A stretch of DNA of 35,438 nt from CAZTWC01 sp964617105 [NCBI: uncultured Myxococcia bacterium] (GTDB lineage Bacteria; CAZTWC01), in the NCBI GenBank assembly GCA_964617105.1, contig CAZTWC010000006.1, positions 1 through 35,438 on the forward strand. Reading direction: 5' to 3'. Each line of letters opens with the position of its first letter. Within the stretch, counting starts at the first letter, position 1. Position numbers and translations under genes: made by a program. Below, in pieces: positions 31,451 to 35,438 of this stretch. The notes below the pieces were generated by a model. The model saw nothing but the letters and a program-made list of their open reading frames with translations, ran no database searches and had not been told where the DNA came from.

Positions 31451-32886
31451 AATGTGACCTTTATATTAGCAGTAAAACTCTGCAAAGTTCCGCCCAAAAC
31501 AGTTCTAGCCTCGCTAGAGCGGTCATACACGATATCCGCTTCTACCCATTTACCGATTCTGACGCCCAGTCCGGATAAGATATACCATGAAAACAGCGCT
31601 CTTACAATATCTCTGCGGCCTTCAGTGGCTAAAGTCAGGGAGATATGGTCAGTCAGCCAATGCTTAAATCGCAGGGAGGCCACCAAAACCATCTCTCTAT
31701 CCAGCATGTGAATTGGACGGGTGTCGCTGTCCTGATATTTATCAGCATAAGCAAACCAAGAGGTCACGGCAGAAGCGCTCAAATAGATCTCCGGTCGGTC
31801 AGCCAGGCGGCGGGAAACAATAGCCGAGATAATCTGCCTGCTGCCATAATCCTGGCCACTGTAAATGCTGTAATACCATTGGCTTAGATTAAAGTAAAAT
31901 CCCCAGGACTGAGCAAAATAGGTTTCCAGGGACAGAGAACCGCGATTATAAGTGCTTTGATATGGTACTGCCTGCACCGGATCATACCAGGGGCGAAGCA
32001 TTTGCAGATCTCCCTTGACGATCAGATTTTCTTTCAGGCGATAATCAAAACCAGCCATCAAGGGGATTCCATCGCCCACACCGCGGAAAAAACCACTGGC
32101 CAGCCAGGTGGTCAGGTTGCCCCGGGAATAGTCGAGCCTGGTCCTCAGATCGATGATAGTTTCAGCCAACCGTGGGTCATCCCTCACTGCCTGGCGATCT
32201 GCGGTTATCCAATCCAGGTGAAAACTGAGACGGGATTGATTGGACAGGTAGACCTGTTGATGGGCAAATACCTTGCTCAATCTTTCAACTTCAGTTGATT
32301 GTATACGGTATCCGCCCATAAAAATCGGACTTTTTTGACCAAGAATCGAATGCACCATTCGTAGGGCCTGCCGGTTTTCCGGTTCTACTTCCAGCACCTT
32401 ACAAAAATAATACAGCCCTTTATCCCACTGCCCATTATCGATAAGAGCATAAGCATAAGCACTCCAGAGGTTACTCTCCAAAGGGTTGACCTGGATCAAC
32501 TGTTCATAAATGGGCAAACTGCTCTCAGCATACCTCATCTCTTGCAAGATAAGGGCCAAAAACCGGGTGGCCTGTTCGTGGCCTTTATACTTGAGCAGGA
32601 ACTTTCCGGTTTGCAGCAGAGCTGATTCATATCGCTGCATATTAATTAAAGACTCAATATAACCAAGCCAGTTCTGTTGGTTATGCGGATCTTTTTTAAG
32701 CAATTGCCGGTAAATATTCATGGCCCGCCAATTCTGGCCCAACCCTAAATAGATTCTGGCCCGCAACAACTCGTCCCCTCTTTCCTCCTCCCGAGTATCC
32801 TCTCGGGCATCAACCGGGGTATCGGCCAGAGCGCCGGAGTTGGCCAAAAATATTATCAGGATGAAAAAAATAATAATACGGATCAT
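31447..32886 (-). CDS. pelB: PelB porin part: signal peptide, short TPR region, outer-membrane beta-barrel
   Basis: This 479-residue protein has its own signal peptide (MIRIIIFFILIIFLANSGALA-DT). Residues 35-185 hold TPR-like repeats (WRAMNIYRQLLKKDPHNQQNWLGYIESL..., WDKGLYYFCKVLEVEPENRQAL). Residues 195-479 show alternating amphipathic strands and end in IKVTF, the terminal Phe of outer-membrane barrels. It corresponds to the C-terminal porin of Pseudomonas PelB (one chain of about 1,190 residues). The ATG immediately follows the TAA of the upstream TPR gene (TAAATG). The separate signal sequence shows a genuine two-protein arrangement, not a sequencing frameshift. Confidence 0.85.
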   Translation of the reverse strand: MIRIIIFFILIIFLANSGALADTPVDAREDTREEERGDELLRARIYLGLGQNWRAMNIYRQLLKKDPHNQQNWLGYIESLINMQRYESALLQTGKFLLKYKGHEQATRFLALILQEMRYAESSLPIYEQLIQVNPLESNLWSAYAYALIDNGQWDKGLYYFCKVLEVEPENRQALRMVHSILGQKSPIFMGGYRIQSTEVERLSKVFAHQQVYLSNQSRLSFHLDWITADRQAVRDDPRLAETIIDLRTRLDYSRGNLTTWLASGFFRGVGDGIPLMAGFDYRLKENLIVKGDLQMLRPWYDPVQAVPYQSTYNRGSLSLETYFAQSWGFYFNLSQWYYSIYSGQDYGSRQIISAIVSRRLADRPEIYLSASAVTSWFAYADKYQDSDTRPIHMLDREMVLVASLRFKHWLTDHISLTLATEGRRDIVRALFSWYILSGLGVRIGKWVEADIVYDRSSEARTVLGGTLQSFTANIKVTF

Positions 32887-35438
32887 TTACAACTTTTTAC
32901 CCTTTTTACCCTTTTTCAGTTCCATTAGCCTGAGAGATTCATTGAATTCTCGTTTCCCCTTCTCTTTACGCCCCAGATCAAAAAAAAGTTGGCCCAATTG
33001 GTAACGGATCTTATAATCTTTTGGGACCACCTGGCAATATAACTCCAGCCTCTGAAGCGCTTTTTTAAAATTCCTCTTTCCCTGGTAAATTTGTCCACTA
33101 CCCAGCAAAGCATACTGATTTTTGGGCTCTGCTTTGAGGACTTTTTCAAATAGTTGCAAAGCGATATCAGGCCGATTATTCCAATGTGCCTGTTGCCCAA
33201 GCCGGGAAAGAAAACTAATATCCTGCGAATTCTCCTTTTGAAGATGCTGGTATATTTCATATCCCTGGCTTTTCCGCCCCATCATATCATAGGCTATAGC
33301 CAACATTATGCCTGGTTGCCTGGGCAGCGGTCTTTTACTGGTAAAAGGCTTCATCAGCCGCAATACCTTTTTCCACTCCTTGCGGTCCAAGTAATGCCAG
33401 GCCAGAGAAATATAGCCTTCCTGGGGAAGAGCCTTCCGGGAGTGGAGATATTTAAGTTGCGCAATCTGTTTGAAGTGCATATTGAGCCAACTATAGTAGA
33501 GAGCCAATTTTTTTCTTAACTCCATATCTTGAGGACGTGTTTTCAAAGCCTGCTCAAAAAAGGGTAAAGCAGCCCTGGTATTGCCCGTTTCAATCAAGGC
33601 ATCTCCGGCAGCAAGGGTTATTTCAAAATTATGAGGATTTAATTTGGCAATACGCTGCAAATAATGGCGTACCTCCTGGTGCCGATTGAGCCAGCCCGCC
33701 ATTTGCAGCACACTGGTCTGAAAAAAAGTATCCTGTGGCGCCTGTTCAAATAGTTCCTTGTATAGCCGGTAGGCTTTCTCCTGCCGGTTGAGCCAAATAT
33801 AGAGTTGGGCTAATTGTTTTTTTACCTCAATATCATCTGGCTTAAGGCCTAAGTACCTTTCATAAGAGATGGCAGCCTTTTTCTCCTGTTTCTGGCCCAG
33901 CAGATATTCAGCCCTCTTCAGGTGGATACCGGCATCTCCAGGAAGTTTTCTGGAGGCAATCGCCAGGGCTTCTTCTACCAACTGCTGCTGGTTGGTAGCA
34001 GCGGCGGTATCAATCAACTGCTTGATATATTTACCTTTAGCCCCCTTATGCATGATAAATTGTTTATGCATGTGATAAGATTTTAGCGGATTCTGCAACC
34101 AGGCGTAAATCTGGGCCAACCGTTTTTGAACCGCCGGGTCTTGAGGCAATATCTTTTCCGCTGTTTCCAGGGCATCGATGGTAATCTTCTCATTACCGGA
34201 ATAATTGGCAATATCAATGAGCCTCAACACCTGCGCCTGGCCAGGATTTTTTTGGCTAGCCAGGTAGATCTTGAAATAGGGATAGGATTTGTCTGGTTTT
34301 TCCGCGTATAAATAGTAATCAGCCAATCTTTTAGCCACTTGAGGATCTTGAGGCATCACCTCTTCGGCAATGGTCAGAGATTCAAAAACAAACGACATTT
34401 CGCCGGAATAACTGGCAGAATCGAGCATCTTAAAGATCAGTTTCTTTTGACTCCTGGACTTAGTTTTCTTCCGGTTGAGCACCAATTGCTTATAAAGAGG
34501 GTAGGCTTTTTGAGGCTGGTTTTCCGCTAAATAGATGCTGGCCAGGCGCCTCATATAACTCCTCCGGCCAGGAGCTACAACCAGCAACTTTTCATAGGCC
34601 AATATGGCCTGTTCCTGATCACCGGTTTGGCTAGCAATTTTGGCCGCTGACTCCAATATCTTTCTGTAGCGGGGAAACTTAGAATTTAAAGCGAAAAGAT
34701 ATTTAATCGATTCCTTATGCAACCCACTCCAGCACATTATATCGGTTAAATGTAACCGGTATTTAAATTTGCTCTTTTTTTCCAAATCAAGCCTGGAAGC
34801 AATTCTCTCTGCTCTGGCCTGTTGATCACTGATTAGATAAAGTTCCAACAACCGGGTAATGGTATTGTTCTGGGCCGATTCATCCACTTTTACCCTCTTT
34901 TTCTGGGCCGGGAAACTAAAGAGATTCTCATCTGGTACTCTGCTCTTTAGCGTTACTATTGAATCTGAATCATCCTTTTTTATCAAATCGCTGGTTTCTA
35001 CGATCATCTGAGACTGGTATTCTGCGTTTAACAAATACAAATTGCTCAAAATAGCCATCACAAAGTGATTTTTTATCCCCAAAGAAACATCGACCCCCCA
35101 GTCAAATAATTCTTCCTGTAAAATAGTAGCCACCGGGTCACTGGAGAAATCGATTAACAGCTTCTCTGTTTGCTTTTTGTGCAGCATAATTACTTTACTA
35201 ATTGCCTGGCTCTCTTTTTCCGGCTCCATATCATACCTATAATAAGCCACCAGCCTGATCCAGGCCTCTAAATTCCAAGAGGCAATCGCCACCAACCTTT
35301 CCAGCACCTTTTTTGCCTTCTTGGAACGTCGTTCATATTCATACAGGGAAGCCAGTTGTAAAAATATTTTTTCGTTTTCTTTATCCAGTTGGATAGAGGT
35401 TTTCAATTCACCAATAGCATCTTCTGGTTCCCCGGCCA
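32887..35438 (-). CDS. pelB: PelB TPR scaffold part, 5' end beyond the window
   Basis: At least 850 residues of consecutive TPR-type helical repeats (for example AEYLLGQKQEKKAAISYERYLGLKPDDIEVKKQLAQLYIWLNRQEKAYRLYKELFEQAPQD, described here only as a class) end in a lysine-rich tail (LMELKKGKKGKKL). The open frame continues without a stop to the window edge, where EPEDAIGEL is still TPR-like; the TTG at 35406 is therefore not the true start. In Pseudomonas PelB the periplasmic TPRs bind the PelA deacetylase/hydrolase and connect to the porin. Here they are a separate protein upstream of the porin gene, in the same operon. Any N-terminal membrane anchor is outside the window. Confidence 0.85.
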   Translation of the reverse strand, partial: AGEPEDAIGELKTSIQLDKENEKIFLQLASLYEYERRSKKAKKVLERLVAIASWNLEAWIRLVAYYRYDMEPEKESQAISKVIMLHKKQTEKLLIDFSSDPVATILQEELFDWGVDVSLGIKNHFVMAILSNLYLLNAEYQSQMIVETSDLIKKDDSDSIVTLKSRVPDENLFSFPAQKKRVKVDESAQNNTITRLLELYLISDQQARAERIASRLDLEKKSKFKYRLHLTDIMCWSGLHKESIKYLFALNSKFPRYRKILESAAKIASQTGDQEQAILAYEKLLVVAPGRRSYMRRLASIYLAENQPQKAYPLYKQLVLNRKKTKSRSQKKLIFKMLDSASYSGEMSFVFESLTIAEEVMPQDPQVAKRLADYYLYAEKPDKSYPYFKIYLASQKNPGQAQVLRLIDIANYSGNEKITIDALETAEKILPQDPAVQKRLAQIYAWLQNPLKSYHMHKQFIMHKGAKGKYIKQLIDTAAATNQQQLVEEALAIASRKLPGDAGIHLKRAEYLLGQKQEKKAAISYERYLGLKPDDIEVKKQLAQLYIWLNRQEKAYRLYKELFEQAPQDTFFQTSVLQMAGWLNRHQEVRHYLQRIAKLNPHNFEITLAAGDALIETGNTRAALPFFEQALKTRPQDMELRKKLALYYSWLNMHFKQIAQLKYLHSRKALPQEGYISLAWHYLDRKEWKKVLRLMKPFTSKRPLPRQPGIMLAIAYDMMGRKSQGYEIYQHLQKENSQDISFLSRLGQQAHWNNRPDIALQLFEKVLKAEPKNQYALLGSGQIYQGKRNFKKALQRLELYCQVVPKDYKIRYQLGQLFFDLGRKEKGKREFNESLRLMELKKGKKGKKL

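Noticed and set aside
35404-35406. TTG as start of the TPR protein
   Set aside because: The frame continues without a stop to the window edge with TPR-like residues, so the true start is outside.
1-35438. CRISPR arrays, tRNA or rRNA genes, transposases, phage genes
   Set aside because: None recognised on reading either strand; the gaps are too short for most of these.

Overview
The window reads as a chromosomal segment of an anaerobic, Gram-negative bacterium. Three things point that way: oxygen-sensitive enzymes (a 2-oxoacid:acceptor oxidoreductase, a tungsten-type aldehyde oxidoreductase and several [4Fe-4S] hydro-lyases), two predicted outer-membrane beta-barrels, and lipoprotein-type signal peptides. 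The phylum cannot be fixed from sequence alone; Desulfobacterota-like or FCB-group lineages would fit. No rRNA, tRNA, CRISPR array or insertion sequence was recognised, and no gene-free stretch exceeds 300 bases.

Positions 1-5234 (+ strand) hold the end of a LeuC-type hydro-lyase large subunit, its small subunit, and a four-gene 2-oxoacid:acceptor oxidoreductase in the order gamma, fused flavin/ferredoxin, alpha, beta. The subunit content recalls phenylglyoxylate:NAD+ oxidoreductase (PadEFGHI), here with two subunits fused. Next comes a HipA-family kinase of YjjJ type on the - strand, with a strong operator-like repeat array at its promoter. A 24-bp near-copy of the porB 3' region lies on its far side.

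Positions 6789-17059 (- strand) form a metabolic block. An aldehyde oxidoreductase operon (AOR, four-cluster ferredoxin, MoaD-like protein, FAD/NAD(P)H oxidoreductase, zinc ribbon) is followed by two further LeuCD-type pairs flanking an isocitrate/isopropylmalate-type dehydrogenase, then an amidohydrolase. Together with the pair at the window start this makes three distinct LeuCD-type hydro-lyases. A hydro-lyase plus an oxidative decarboxylase plus an oxidoreductase that converts 2-oxoacids to acyl-CoA is the logic of 2-oxoacid chain elongation or of a citrate-to-succinyl-CoA branch. The substrates are not determined. A strong promoter overlapping a 17+17 bp perfect palindrome separates leuC2 from leuD2.

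Positions 17188-19374 (- strand) encode DAHP synthase and a fused chorismate mutase/prephenate dehydrogenase, the entry and tyrosine-branch steps of aromatic amino acid synthesis. They lie directly behind a pelA-like gene.

Positions 19389-35438 are a rearranged Pel exopolysaccharide locus. The core pelB(TPR)-pelB(porin)-pelD-pelE-pelF-pelG is one tightly packed - strand operon running off the right edge. The pelC-like lipoprotein and a hydrolase-only pelA-like gene sit apart, with a CotH-type kinase lipoprotein, a DUF1566-type surface protein, a TolB/CsgG-like domain fused to an outer-membrane barrel, and a single-domain STAS protein in between. PelD keeps a c-di-GMP I-site (RTID) but its GGDEF motif is degenerate, so the polymer is probably controlled post-translationally by c-di-GMP. 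PelB is split into two proteins, and no PelA deacetylase domain is present in the window.
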